In this document: piece after piece, positions 36,501 through 48,250 of the stretch
Numbering within the stretch: position 1 is the stretch's first letter
Layout: every line of letters begins with the position of its first letter
NCBI GenBank assembly: GCA_027924645.1
Contig: BSBN01001149.1
Span: forward strand, 2,356,001 to 2,420,000
DNA: 64,000 bases
Origin: Cunninghamia lanceolata
Taxonomy: Eukaryota > Streptophyta > Pinopsida > Cupressales > Cupressaceae
Reading direction: 5' to 3'
Translations under genes and position numbers: made by a program
Notes under the pieces: model-generated
The model's input: the letters and a program-made list of their open reading frames with translations, nothing else
The model's database searches: none
Told to the model about the DNA's origin: nothing

Positions 36501-38451
36501 AGAATAAATGGGTTGATTTATGCAAGATTGCCCAAGAAGGCCAATATGGCCAGATTAATATGGATGACCAATAGTGAAGTCGACGGCCAGTAGTGAAGTC
36601 GACGGTTAGAAGGAAAGTAATAACAAGCAGCCAAAGTAAAGGGGACATCTATAGTATGTCGTCTGATCTCAAAGTGGACAGCTCAAACATGACAAGGGTC
36701 GAGCATAGCAAAACGTTCAGCCACTAAACAACTAAAAACTTATCATTTTTACATCCACAAAAATGTGATTCCAAGAATGTGAAAACAAGAATTAAAAAAA
36801 CCTGGTATATACGTCGGTCGAAGATGGATTTGTAGTTGTTGTTGCTATCTCTCTCTCTCTCCTACTGTGGCCTACAGATCTCTTATTTGTTGCTGATAAA
36901 TTCCAGTTCCTGTTGCTCAAAATTGCCCTCCTGTTAATGGTTCATGGGGTGTTTTTTTCTGCCAAACTCTCCTTTTTTTGAACAAAAGTCTCCACCCTTA
37001 TTTTTGGTGATGCCAGAAATTAGGTTTAAAAGATGAAGTTTTAGATTTTTAAACTAGAGTCTCATTCCATTTGCATGGAATTTGACCAATGAAATTAGAG
37101 CTCATAATTCTATTTAAAATAATATCTTCCATGCAACTTACCGTTATACAGAGCAAAAATTGCTTACATAATAGGAAGTCTATTTTTAACTTCTTTCTTA
37201 TTTATTTGTATAAAATATCTAATTATATTAATGCTTTTATTAACATTGTTTAATTATTTTAACTAAAACATTTATTTTAATAAATCAAGAAGTAAATAAA
37301 ATAATAATACAATAATAAGATATATATATATATCTTATTATAATTTAACATAATTTATTTAAATCTATTTTGCATATTGTCTTCCAAACATCTATAATTA
37401 TGTAAATATAAACATTATTTATTATTTATTAAATTAAATTACCAATAAACATATATATCTCTTTATTGAAATTGCAATACCTATTTAAATAAAATTCAAA
37501 AAAGACATTAAACTTAAGTGATTACATCATGCATTCGAAAATGATTTTTAACACAATAATTTTTCTAACTTCTAATCATCACAACATTAAATAAAATAAT
37601 GCATTTAATATAAACTATTGTAGCAATTTAGAAACATGATATCCTCTAAATTTTAAATCATCAATCACACTTATATTCCACATAGTGATGCATAAGAAAA
37701 CCATTCAAAATGCATACGAAAACTACATGGTGTGTGAATGCATCAGGATAATCCATCCCATCAGTTCTTGCCAAGTGGCTAGAACACCTATACCTCAACC
37801 ATGTTCTCGTCTTCGACAAGTACCTGCATTCATTCGCACTCAACTTGACATCAATAGGTTAGTGTCTCCAAAATATAGTTGAGGCAAATTAATATAATCA
37901 TATCGATAATATTTAACATTTAAATCAATTTCTAATTTTTCATCAATATAAACCCATAATAATTACCTTCACACATGTAAAATTACTTAAGGTAAAAGTC
38001 AATCACAGTAATTGTTCACTAATCTAGAATAATTATGTTGTTCATAAAAATGAGACATGATAGTATAAGAGCGTAATAATGTTCTCCAAATGTATTATTT
38101 CATTTTTCATTTTCTAATTTAGATTTTTCTATGTTGTAAGATCAATTGTTTTCATGTCCTAGATTTCACCTTCTCTTAAGCCAAAATGACAAAGTTTTAG
38201 AAGATGCAAATTCTTTTTAAAGAACTTATAAGTTTAACAAAACATAATAAGTTTTAAACCACTATATTTTACACAAAAAGCATGTATCATTTTATGGACT
38301 TCAATCCAACTACATCTAGGTTTTTTTATTAGTTTCACACATAGCATTAAAGTATTTACAACCCACATCTAGCTAACCTTTTTGATTGCATGCTAGTAAA
38401 ACATAAGTAGAACTTACATAGTAAGGTTCGGTACTAGAGTGTTTCATTAGT
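33597..38451. other. Long gene-poor stretch
   Basis: AT-rich with stops in all frames. It holds a foldback candidate (33694-33940), short TA runs near 33797 and 37320, a short duplication AGTGAAGTCGACGG near 36570-36605, and a (CT)n run near 36849. No protein motif, tRNA or rRNA could be recognised. Parts may be old retroelement sequence without visible landmarks. Confidence 0.4.
33694..33940. mobile_element. Foldback or MITE candidate with 16 bp inverted repeats
   Basis: GCTTAAATTTGACAGT (33694-33709) is repeated exactly in inverted orientation at 33925-33940, 247 bp end to end. The interior includes a TA run and no open frame. Termini and target duplication are not defined. Confidence 0.45.
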
Positions 38452-38982
38452 TTAAAGAGCTTGAAAGCATCCTTGCAAAATCCATTTTGGGCATATCCTA
38501 CAATCATAGTGTTCTATGAGATCACATTTCTTTGAGACAACTTATCAAATAGTTCACATGCCTTGTGTATGCTTTCATATTTTGCATAAATGTCTATCAA
38601 GGCACATGCAACTACAACATATGACAAATATCCACATTTAATTATGTTTTGATGGATGTTGATACCTTGTTCTAAAGCTCCCATCTTGGCACATGCTGGG
38701 AGGATGTTAGTAAAGGTTGTGGGTTAGTTAAACCTACCAATTAAATTTTCATAAAATTCTCCAAGGCCTTTTCATTACAACAATTTTATGCATATCTTGT
38801 AATTATTTTAGTCCACAAGTCCACATCTCTTTGAGACATTTTGTATGAAGGCTATCTTTATACCACCTAATTGTATTTGCTTAAAGTTTCCAAGGCCTTT
38901 TCAACTAAAAAATTTTGTGTGCATACAACAATCATCACATTCCATGAGATCACATTTCTTTGGGGCATTTTATTAAGAACCC
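38452..38982 (-). pseudogene. PPR (pentatricopeptide repeat) pseudogene fragment
   Basis: PPR proteins bind organellar RNA. Frameshifted minus-strand pieces read in order: KMPQRNVISWNVMIV, MSQRDVDLW, ILPACAKMGALEQGINIHQN, VVACALIDIYAKYESIHKA, ELFDKLSQRNVIS, then NTMIVGYAQNGFCKDAFKLF. This is the PLS-type repeat succession (LPACA..GALEQG..IH, LIDMYAKCGSI..A..LFD, WN.MI.GYAQNG) typical of plant PPR proteins, covering about two repeats. At least three frameshifts and several stops make it non-functional. There is no start and no E/DYW tail. PPR genes are often intronless and spread as retrocopies, which fits an isolated fragment. Confidence 0.8.
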
Positions 38983-39779
38983 TTTATTGGAAAGGTAAAC
39001 CGCACTATTACCAATACAACATAAATAGAGTAGAATTAGTGTGTTACCTTTAGCCAACACACATCAAATCTAATAGACATCTCAATAGATAAAGACATGT
39101 CTCTCCATGTATTTATGTACATATATATCAAATAGAGATAAAGGGATAAGGATAGGAATAGAGGATAGAAAAGAGGAAAAGCTACCCAAGCATATGTGAT
39201 GTGTATATCTACGATCTTGTGGTAAAGAATGCATACTCTATGAATAATATATGATATGAATATATGAGAAGACCTATCTTATGATGTCCATAAATGTGTA
39301 AAATTATTTTAATCTTTATATGATGCATATATTATCTACCACATTCTTCTGATTTCCTTCTTATTGCATCACCATGAGTCAACTTATCTAACATAAGTAA
39401 CTTATAGACCTCATGCCTATATTTTATTGTCAACATTTGGTTCCATTGCCAAGACCCTAGTTTGTGGTGTGTAAGAAGAGAACTTACATAAACATAAACT
39501 TTTGTTTTGTGGTAAAGAATACTATCAGAAAGGGGTATTAATGACAAGCATTATAGTAAACAAGAAGTATGGTAGCACTCACTCTAGGTTCTAGCCTCAT
39601 GAGAGGGGGATAGGCACCTAGGGCATGATAAATGGAATGGGGGAATCCTAAAAAAATATCTTGAAAAGATGCAACCACTAAAGGAGGTCTCGACTAAGCA
39701 ATTAAGGATGAATAAAAGGATTAATGAAAATTCAAATCAAACACACCTATAGCAAAAGGAGACAACAAAAGTCTTGATG
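38983..39779. other. No gene recognised
   Basis: AT-rich spacer between the PPR pseudogene and the copia LTR end. No conserved coding or RNA signal. Confidence 0.4.
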
Positions 39780-40138
39780 TGAATAGGGTATATTACCTAA
39801 CTGGTTTATCTCTTAGGTCCTATTCACACTTGTCTAGTTAAGTATAGTTAAGGCATACTTAGGGCACATTTAGAATAGTTATCTTTTTGTGTCTCAAGTC
39901 GTAAGATTAAGACACTTGCCACAATCTTATGTTGTCCTATGTTTCATCTTAGACTATATAACGAATGGCTTCTCATTGTAATATTATTTAATTCAAGTAC
40001 ATAATATATGCAATATTGCATCCTTTGATAGAATATAATTATTCTTTCATGTTTGATCTCTCTTGTGCATTCATTGAAGCTCCTAGATCTTGGGTGGCTA
40101 CCTCCATAACCAAATCTTGCTCTATACCAATTCTTATA
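39780..40138 (+). mobile_element. Ty1/copia LTR, 3' part
   Basis: The LTR character is inferred from the primer site that follows directly and from a TATA box (GACTATATAACG, 39952-39963) about 180 bp before it. The LTR should end in CA; here it ends in TA, a likely C-to-T change. The left edge is not determined and 39780 is approximate. No matching second LTR was found within the window. Confidence 0.55.
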
Positions 40139-40150
40139 TGGTATCAGAGC
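40139..40150 (+). promoter_or_regulatory. Copia primer binding site (initiator tRNA-Met)
   Basis: TGGTATCAGAGC is the complement of the 3' end of plant initiator tRNA-Met and is the standard minus-strand primer site of Ty1/copia elements. It directly follows the LTR end. No recognisable gag or pol follows, so the element is truncated. Confidence 0.85.
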
Positions 40151-41853
40151 TTGTGAGATTGCTTTACGATATTATTTTAACATATCTAGGTTGAAAATCT
40201 TGGTTTCTCTTGAAAAGTTGAGTATGCTCTTCTCTTGCATCAAACTATGACCTAAAAAACTAGAAAAAACTTGATAGAAATACTAGATTTTCCCAAGGGT
40301 TTATTCTTTGTAGCTTTGTACTACAGGTTTATTTTGGAGCATGTTGGAGTAAGCTCACCATTAAGTTTAAGGTTTCGAAGAAAGTGTTGCCTTTTGATTT
40401 GTCCAAATTAGAGATTGGAGGCTAGATCTATAAGGGTCTAAAGTTAAGAGGTGGTTGCCAAATCTAGAAGGTAGCTATATTTATGGAGCATTTTGGGTCA
40501 AATATAGCCCTTCCATCACATACAAAAGGCCCAAGAACCTAAGGATCCATTATCAATTCGTTAATTTTGGACACTTTTACCCTAGGCTCTCAAAAAAAGT
40601 TGTCTCTATCATACTAATCCTACAGTTGACTATATACCATCATACAGTTGTAGAATATTCTCTGGACAATCTAGTCATCATCATAATCTTCAACATCAGC
40701 ATTATCTGCTAGGAGTTATTTTTTCTATTGGTAAATTATTATTATTTTTACTAAGTAGTGTGCTACAGAAGTAGCGGTCATATATATTAATATTTTCAAA
40801 ATAATTACATCGGGGTGGGAATGGAAGCATAAAAGCTTCAAGACAAAATTTACCGGCATTAACTACTTATAAAGTGGCCATATCCTACACCATTGGAGCA
40901 AAACATTTTGGGAACAAAAAAGAGAGACCATCAAAAAACCAACAGCGTGCCATTTACACCATTGCTGTGAACAAACTATAACCATCACATCCCATAAGCC
41001 AAAAGCCAAACCTGTGAAATAGCCACAGAAAATAGACTAAACCAGGCCTTGATAGAAAGCCTCCTCCAAGACCCATTGTGAGAAGGAATGGAACTAGTTG
41101 AAATTATCTGAGTTATCAAGCCCTGTCATCAATTTGAGGAATTCACAGTCGTAGGTCGCTCAAACACAGTGTCTTACCAGTTCCTCTAGATTCAAATCTA
41201 ATAGAAAGGGCTGGAAATCCACCCTCATCCCAGGTTGCAGTAGAAGAGGCAAACCTCATGGCTGTGGAATTCCTATCCCAGGTCTAGCCAAGACCATAGT
41301 ATCCATGTCATCTCCAAGATATTCTTCCTTGATAAGAAGTCTGTAAAGCGCTAACACCACGACCTTCTCTTCACTGAGGTTCAATAATGAAGCAAGAAAC
41401 CATGAAGAGATATCAGTGTTAACACGATATCTATCCACAGAAGAAAGGAATTTTCTATCCAACACCATCCTTATGGATTCCATCATCAATTTCATCATCT
41501 TTAAAAAAATAGCTTGAAGACTCTAGTCAGATATACCACCCAAAAATGCCATCTACCTTTTTTAGCACACCAACCGAATGGGAATTTTCCATATGGGAAA
41601 CCAATTAATTGCCAATTTCCACCTCATCCTTTGACATTTAATATAAATTCACATGTTTTGATATTTATTTCATATAAGGAAAGTATGCTGGATGGCGTCA
41701 TCCTTGTTGTCGGCTCATTCAATTCGAGTGAGCCTGGGAAAAGAAGACATACTCAGATGCTACGGATCAAGGACAAGTTTGTTAATTCCCCGTACTGTCC
41801 AAATCCCCTCTTGATTCCAATTTCTAAGGAGAGGCCATCTCATCGTTGAGCTA
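40151..41853. other. Copia internal remnant and 3' flank of the LINE
   Basis: The first few hundred bases may be copia leader. The rest is downstream of the minus-strand LINE ORF2 and probably includes its 3' UTR. A minus-strand open frame at 41256-41498 (SSVDRYRVNTDISSWFLASL) has no known domain. The LINE poly(A) tail, which would appear as a T run on the + strand, could not be placed with certainty. Confidence 0.35.
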
Positions 41854-44800
41854 TCAAAAATTGCTACCATCCACTGCCAAGTTGGCCATCCTGGCTGCGT
41901 CACCATTGGCTTCTCTATAGGTATGGTTCAAAGTGAAAGCTTAAAAAAAGCATCTCTAGAGCCCTGTCCACCAACCCACGAAGCCTCCAATTTGGTGTTG
42001 ATCCCTATCTTAGAGCATTAACAATCAAAATCGAATCCCCTTTGACCTCTACCTTTGAAGCACCCAAATCCTTACAAAGTTGGAGCCCAAGCAATAGAGC
42101 ACTGAGTTCAGCTTCTTTATTAGTTCCCCAATGCAAAGGCCTGGTAAGTCTTCCAGCCACAAAACCATCCCAAAGTCTTACTAAGCAACCTGACACAGAT
42201 TCACCAAGGTTTCCTCTACAAGCACCATCAAAATTCAATTTGACCCACCCCCGCTGAGGAGGGGACCAAACAGCCTGTTCCCTTAGGATTTTGGCTTCCT
42301 TTCCCCCACTCCCAACAAAAGGAGGAATTTTTAAACCTTGCCACCTAAATCTCATTTGACCATCTCACTCGGTAAACTTGGCCCTCTTGTTGCAATGTAG
42401 AGAAGACCTTCTATTCACAACCTCTATCAAAACCATTTCTGCCTTGTTCAGGAAAGAATACAAAGACATCTACTTATCTTGGAAAATTCATTTGTTCTAT
42501 TCTTTCCACAATTCCCAAATGATGATAGAAGGGCTAGCAATCCAAAAGAAACCTTACAAAGCTTTTCTATTCAATACTGGCCAGGCTTTGAAGAAACTCA
42601 CTATGTCAATGGGTAGAGCACCAATCCACCCTAATTTAACACACAACCACTTCCAACAAGCTTGTGAGAAAGGGCATCCTAGATGATCAATTGTTTCCTC
42701 CATCACTTTACATAGAGTACAATGAGAAGGCCCTTGGAATCCCATCTTTCTAAATTTTTTAGTTGTCAAGATTTCCCTTGAAGAGCAGCCCAGGAGAAGA
42801 CTCTTGCTTTGGGTAGACAAAATTTGCTCCAACAAAGATGAGTAGGAAACTCCATCTCGATATGTTGCCTCTCCATCTCAATCAGCCTATACTTGTCCTT
42901 AGCATTATACTGTCCATTATTCAATCCAATCTGAATGAGGGTATCCCTACCTTTCTAGGAAAGGATTCTTCTGTTGTCCAAAACTGCCTTGATACCCCCC
43001 ACCTCATTCACTAGCAAATCATGGAAACCAATACTCTTCCAAGACCATCCAGCAAATCCATCTTCTTCAAACTTCATATAGTCCCTGACTCTACTACCCC
43101 ATCTCTCCTTCAGGAAATTTTCGGTGACCTCAACCCTTAGAATGCTATCTAAACTTGGGTAGCCACCCCAAGAACCCTCCCGAAACAGGGAAGAACTCCC
43201 ATCATGAATGTCCCAAGTTAGATACCTAGTTATGATAGACCTACATCTCAACATAAAATTCCAAATCCTTGAACCTCTAGGAGGATCATGTGATCTAAAG
43301 ATGCTAACTGGTTCTGACCCATCTAAATACTTACTTTGTAATATCCTTGCCCATTTCAGCTATGGAGCACTATACATTCTCCACACCAGTTTGGCTCCCA
43401 AGGACTGATTATGCCATAACTGATCTCTAAGACTTGCTCCCATCCGTTTTTGGCTTGTAGACTTTATCCCAAGAAATGAGAGCAATTTTGTCCACTTTTG
43501 ACGACCCCTGCCAAAAAAACTTCCTCATCTTCTGAATTAGATTCTGGTTGGCCTCACCTGACAGGGAAAGACAAGATAATAGATATATTGGGATAGCAAA
43601 GATACCCACTTTTAACATGGTGATTCTTCTTGCCCATGACAACCTTCTTCCTTTCCATGAGGAAAGTCTCTTAGTCATTCTGTCTCCCAAGGGATCCCAT
43701 AGTTTCCCAGTTCTGAGCCCCTTTGCCAAAGGAAGGCCTAGATATGTGCATGGCATTTGTCCTATCTTAAAATTGAGAAATCTAACAATCTCTGCTTCCT
43801 TCCTAGGAGGTGTAAAAAGGAAAAAGATCCTTGATTTCTCTTTACTCACTTCTTGTCCCGAGGCTTTGGAGTAATTGTTGACGATTTAAAGCATCTGAAG
43901 GGCTTCTTTTCCCTTAGTTGTTCCAAACAACATTCCGCAAATTATTGATGAGTTATTGATAGAACCAAACTTGTCATCTCTATACCCTCCACCAAAACCC
44001 AGCATGTGTACTCTATTGATGGCTCTGCAAAATGCCTTAGCCATTATTATAAAAAGAAAAGGTGATAATGGGTCCCCTTGACGAAGGCCCCTGGAGACTT
44101 CAAAAAATCCTGAACGGGAGAACCATTTACAAGAACCAAGAATCTGGGACTGGATATGCATGTGAAGATCTAATCTAACCATTGTTTGTTGGAACCAAAG
44201 GCCTCAAGCACCTTTAGAAAAAATCTCCAATCAACTTTATCATAGGATTTCTTAATATCTAACTTGATAAACATGCTAGGACTTTTCTTATGATTGAGTG
44301 AATGAATGGCTTCTTGTGGTATGATTACACCATCTAGGATAGATCTCCCCAAGACAAAACTAGTTTTTTCATCCAAAATAATCTCTAGAAGAATAAGTTT
44401 CAGTTTGTTTGTTGTCACCTTAGCCATCACCTTGTAAATGGTATTGCATAAGAAAATTTGCCGAAAGTCTTCAAGGGCCACTATTTTTTCCTTTTTTGGG
44501 ATCAGAGCTATGAATGTATTGTTTACTTCTCTCAAAAACCTTCCTGAATTCTATTCTACTTCTAAGGCTTCGAACATCTCCTTACCTGCAATGCCCCAAC
44601 ATTTCAGAAAAAACCTTGCTGGAAAACCATCTGGCTCAGGTGCCTTATTAGGGGAAAGTTGCCGCAAAGCCACTTCAATTTCCTCCAAAGTGAAGCTCAT
44701 GTTTAGCATTGCGTTCTACTCCTCCTTCACCAACTTTGGAATGTTCTAGATTAAGTCATTCTTAGGGTTTAGATCTGAACTGTCCATGTTGTTCAACAAG

Positions 44801-46022
44801 TTTGAGAAAAAAGCTACAGTTTCTTTGATAATTGCCTTGGGATCTTGAATGGCAGTACCATTAGCCTTTCTAATCTTAGTAATTTTGTTGACATCCCTTC
44901 GCTGTCTGGTCACATTGTGAAAGTATTTTGTGTTATTATCACCTTCATTTATCCAAATCTCCTTAGATTTTTGCCACCAGAAGATTTTAACTTTCGATAG
45001 GATGTCTTCATATTCCCTCATAAGTTCTTTTTCTCTAAGAAATTGATTATGATCCATACACATACTCAATATTTCCTCATTCAAGATCTACAAATCATCT
45101 TCCATAATCTTCTTAGATTCAAAGATATTCTTAAAGTATTGTATATTCCACTCATTAAGCTTTAGTTTGACCCATTTCATTTTTGAGACAAACTAGTAAA
45201 GCTTCGAACCATTGGGCTAGTCTTCCTTCCACCATCCCTCTAGGAGATCAAAGAAAGAAGGATCTTTTAACCACATATTCTCGAACTTAAAAGGGTTTCT
45301 TGTTGGTCTTTTATCTCCTATTATCTCCATTTAAATTGGAAAGTGATCTGATCTAGACCAGTGAAGGATGGATCCTTCCATGCCAAAAGGGAAGGAGGTC
45401 ATGTTGCCCAAGAATAAGAATCTATCCAATTTTTGAGTGATGTTATTGTTGCCTATCCTTCTATTTGACCATGTGTAAGCCCCACTACTCAAACCCACTT
45501 CAACCAACTGGTTTCTTTCTACCCATTCACTGAAGTCTTTCTATGATTGATTGACCCTTTGCAGACCCTCTTTCTTTTCTTTTGAACATAAAATTGCATT
45601 GAAGTCTCCCCCAAAAATGAAGTGAGCATCTCGATTTGCAACAATGAAAAGATCAAGTTCATTCCAAAGTTCTTTCTTCTTTAAGCAAGCATTCAGACTG
45701 TAAACATTTATCAATATAAATTGCAAGTTGGAAGATATGCTCCTGACCCTGCATCCCAAATAATAATTCCCTCTACCATCATTTCAAGACAGATTGACTG
45801 GGGCTTCTAAAAAGTGGCTAACCCTCCTGAAGCCCCATCTGCCTATATTGCTTCCACATGCCAATGTCTGAGCTACAATTTAAAGAGTTCTTCTTCAGCA
45901 TTAGTCAGTTTTGATTCTTGTATCATTACTATTTTTTCCATAGACAACTCAAACTTGTGCTTGACCAAGCGTTGTTTGTTAGGGGCATTTAAGCCCCCAA
46001 CATTCCATGAAAGGACATTCAT
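41854..46022 (-). pseudogene. L1-type LINE ORF2 (endonuclease, reverse transcriptase, RNase H), dead
   Basis: The start is ATG 46022-46020 (MNVLSWNVGGLNAPNKQRL), the N-terminus of the APE-type endonuclease; IFGGDFNAI lies near 45610. The reverse transcriptase begins near 44535 (NTFIALIPKKE), with LVLGRSILDGV-type and IKKSYDKVDW boxes and GLRQGDPLSPFLF near 44080. The catalytic FADD box near 43940 is destroyed. The thumb region (LGLPLAKG, 43740) and the terminal zinc-knuckle-type region (CTLCKVMEETIDHLGCPFSQ, 42700) follow. RNase H lies at about 42260-41860 (WVKLNFDGACRGNLGE, VEVKGDSILIVNAL) and ends NGDAARMANLAVDG. Many frameshifts and stops occur. The domain order is that of plant LINEs with a C-terminal RNase H. 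Confidence 0.85.
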
Positions 46023-46700
46023 GGCCTTAAGGGAAGGGTGACCCCCTTCCCTAACCTCAATAATCTAGTTATCTTAATCTATCCCTTAGCATCCCCATCC
46101 ATATTTATTTTTTCCTGATGAATTTTCCTCCCTTTTCCTTTGGATTTCCCACAATCCGGAGTTGCCTTTATGACTGATTGTTGGCAAATTCCTAATTTTG
46201 TTTGTGTGATAGGTGAAGAGTTCCCTATCTCTAAGTCTTCCTGATTTCCAAACAACAATTCCCTTTCTTCATCCTGAAACTCACCTTCCTCTAGGCAATC
46301 TTCTAAAGGTGGCATATCGAGAGGAATATCCCCTGTTGGTTCAAGTGGATTTTCCTCCACTATGAAACAAGGATCAATGTGTGTGCCAAACATCTCCCAA
46401 GTTGCTTCATTAACTAGGGTTTGCACACCTCTCCCAAAAGACTAGCTTTTTTCTCTTTCTGAGAAACAGGGGGACAATCTTCTAAATTCTCCTTTCTTTG
46501 AGCCATTCCATCTTCTACCAAAATAGTTGGCTGGGAGCAACCATCTTGAAGGGTTTCAAAGGAGTTCAAAATTGGCTTTGACTGAGAAGGGGTCTTTGAA
46601 GAAGCCCCATCAAATTTTGGAGAGATAGGGCTATTATTGACCAATTCGGCCTCCCTAGACAAATCTACAAACTCCTCATTGACTTCCTATTATGGAGATG
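46023..46700 (-). pseudogene. LINE ORF1, C-terminal linker part
   Basis: Directly upstream of ORF2, minus-strand open pieces (SREAELVNNSPISPKFDGAS; TWEMFGTHIDPCFIVEENPL) form a hydrophilic tail of the kind seen after the DUF4283 and zinc-knuckle part of plant LINE ORF1. The zinc knuckle itself is not visible, apparently displaced or deleted by later insertions. Assignment is by position and composition. Confidence 0.45.
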
Positions 46701-48180
46701 AGACCTCTTTAATATGGGATTGTTGATTATCCTCCTTTCTAATGTAGAGCAAGGTGGAGGTTGTCTATACAATCACAACTTAACAAACTTTTCAATTTTG
46801 AACCCTATTTTGGTGGGTTTTCTCACAAAACTCTTCAACTTCTCCTAGTAGTACTCTAAAAAATGTTTTTCAATCATAACTTTCAGAGAAGACTTCAAAC
46901 CAAAAACTTGATCACCATTCTAGATACCCTTTATGTTTCTTGTCAACATATCCAAATTGTAGGCATAGGTGTTTTGTAACACAAGGCTCAAATCTTGACT
47001 GTATCGTTTTGCATTAGGCTAAGTAGGACAACAAAAGGGGTATTTTTGACATAATTTGAAGGAAACAACTCAAACCCATGAACTAAAAACTGTTTTGGAT
47101 ACCCATTATACTCTTACAAAACATACTTCAAATGTAGATGGGGTGTTTTGTAACACAAGGGTCAAAACATGACTGTTATGCTGCAATTTAGGCCTAATTA
47201 GGCTTGTTGACACTAGGTCTATGCAAGGAAATGACATCAAACAAGAGAAACAACTTGACTTGTGGATTCTCAGGCCTGTACAGACTTCTAATATCATGTC
47301 ATAATGATTCCTAAACCTTCCCCTAACAATCAATGTGTAGATTACTCAAAACAACAATGAACCTAGGGTCCTTTTGGGACTGTTTCACTACAAAATCAGA
47401 AATTTCTGGTGAATAGATCTCTTACAAATGTGCAAATAATGGTCCCCAATCTTGCAGGGATGAAGTTGGTTCCAAGATAGAATTTTCCACCAATTTGTAT
47501 CATTTTCCCGCAATGGAATCTCGAGTTATGGCATTTTTTTCAATGTCTAGAAACCCTAGGCAGGGTTTGTAACTATTTTCAAAGAAAATACAATAACTTT
47601 CTTAATACTCCATGAACATTGATGAAACAAAAAGAAAATGAAATTAGAGTCTCATGCCAACACACTCCAATTTGTTTCAGGTCTATTTCTGGTCCGTATA
47701 ATTCGTACCAAATGAAAGAACAGGTTTGAAAGTGAGAAAAATGCATAGAAATTATTGTTTTCATTTACCAAATCTTCAACCACAATGCCTTCCACACCCC
47801 AATTCAAGTTTGGAGGGTGTATTTATACATTTTTACATCCATCCCAACTATTCACAACTAATTTTCAAGTTACAACTATTCAAATTCCCACTTTGTGCAA
47901 CATTGACCCTTCACATTCCACATTGTGCAATTTGACAACATTGACACTCCAACACACCTACTGACCTAATATGGACTCCAAACTACTAAAAACATGAGAA
48001 ATGGCCTCAAGGACCTTATTAATTACAAAAACATGACTTCATCCTACCAAAATACTAACACTTAGCAATTTTCTTCAATAAGACCTATGGTGCCCTGCAC
48101 CACTTTCCCTCACTCATTGAGGAGGACCCTTCCACTATGTTGTCCATCATGATCTCTGATCCTTAATAGGGTTTAACTCC
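46701..48180 (-). other. Probable insertion inside LINE ORF1, LTR-like
   Basis: About 1.4 kb with no LINE similarity separates the two right-hand pieces of ORF1. It contains a direct repeat (GTGTTTTGTAACACAAGG at 46969 and 47143, offset 174) and, on the minus strand, a TATA box (TATAAATA, 47827-47820). A candidate LTR start TGTTAGTATT on the minus strand lies near 48060. No target duplication could be confirmed, so solo LTR is only one possibility. Confidence 0.3.
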
Positions 48181-48250
48181 TCCTGCCTCATTATCCATTA
48201 TGACTTTTTAAGTCCATTTACCATTTTCTATGACAATCTCCAGTTCCTCC
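48181..48250 (-). pseudogene. LINE ORF1 middle fragment at the LTR insertion site
   Basis: Read on the minus strand, ELEIVIENGKW continues in frame the conserved end of the DUF4283 domain found on the other side of the LTR element (ending VCVEVDLEGGLW at 53750). This is the standard order in plant LINE ORF1 proteins. A TAA follows shortly after. Confidence 0.65.

Noticed and set aside
37661..37882. 60-65 codon frames on both strands (SSCQVARTPIPQPCSRLRQ)
   Set aside because: Overlapping opposite frames without known motif, splice sites or codon bias; probably chance.
41514..44749. + strand frames of 66-111 codons across 41.5-44.7 kb
   Set aside because: Antisense of the LINE ORF2 reverse transcriptase and RNase H regions or its 3' flank.
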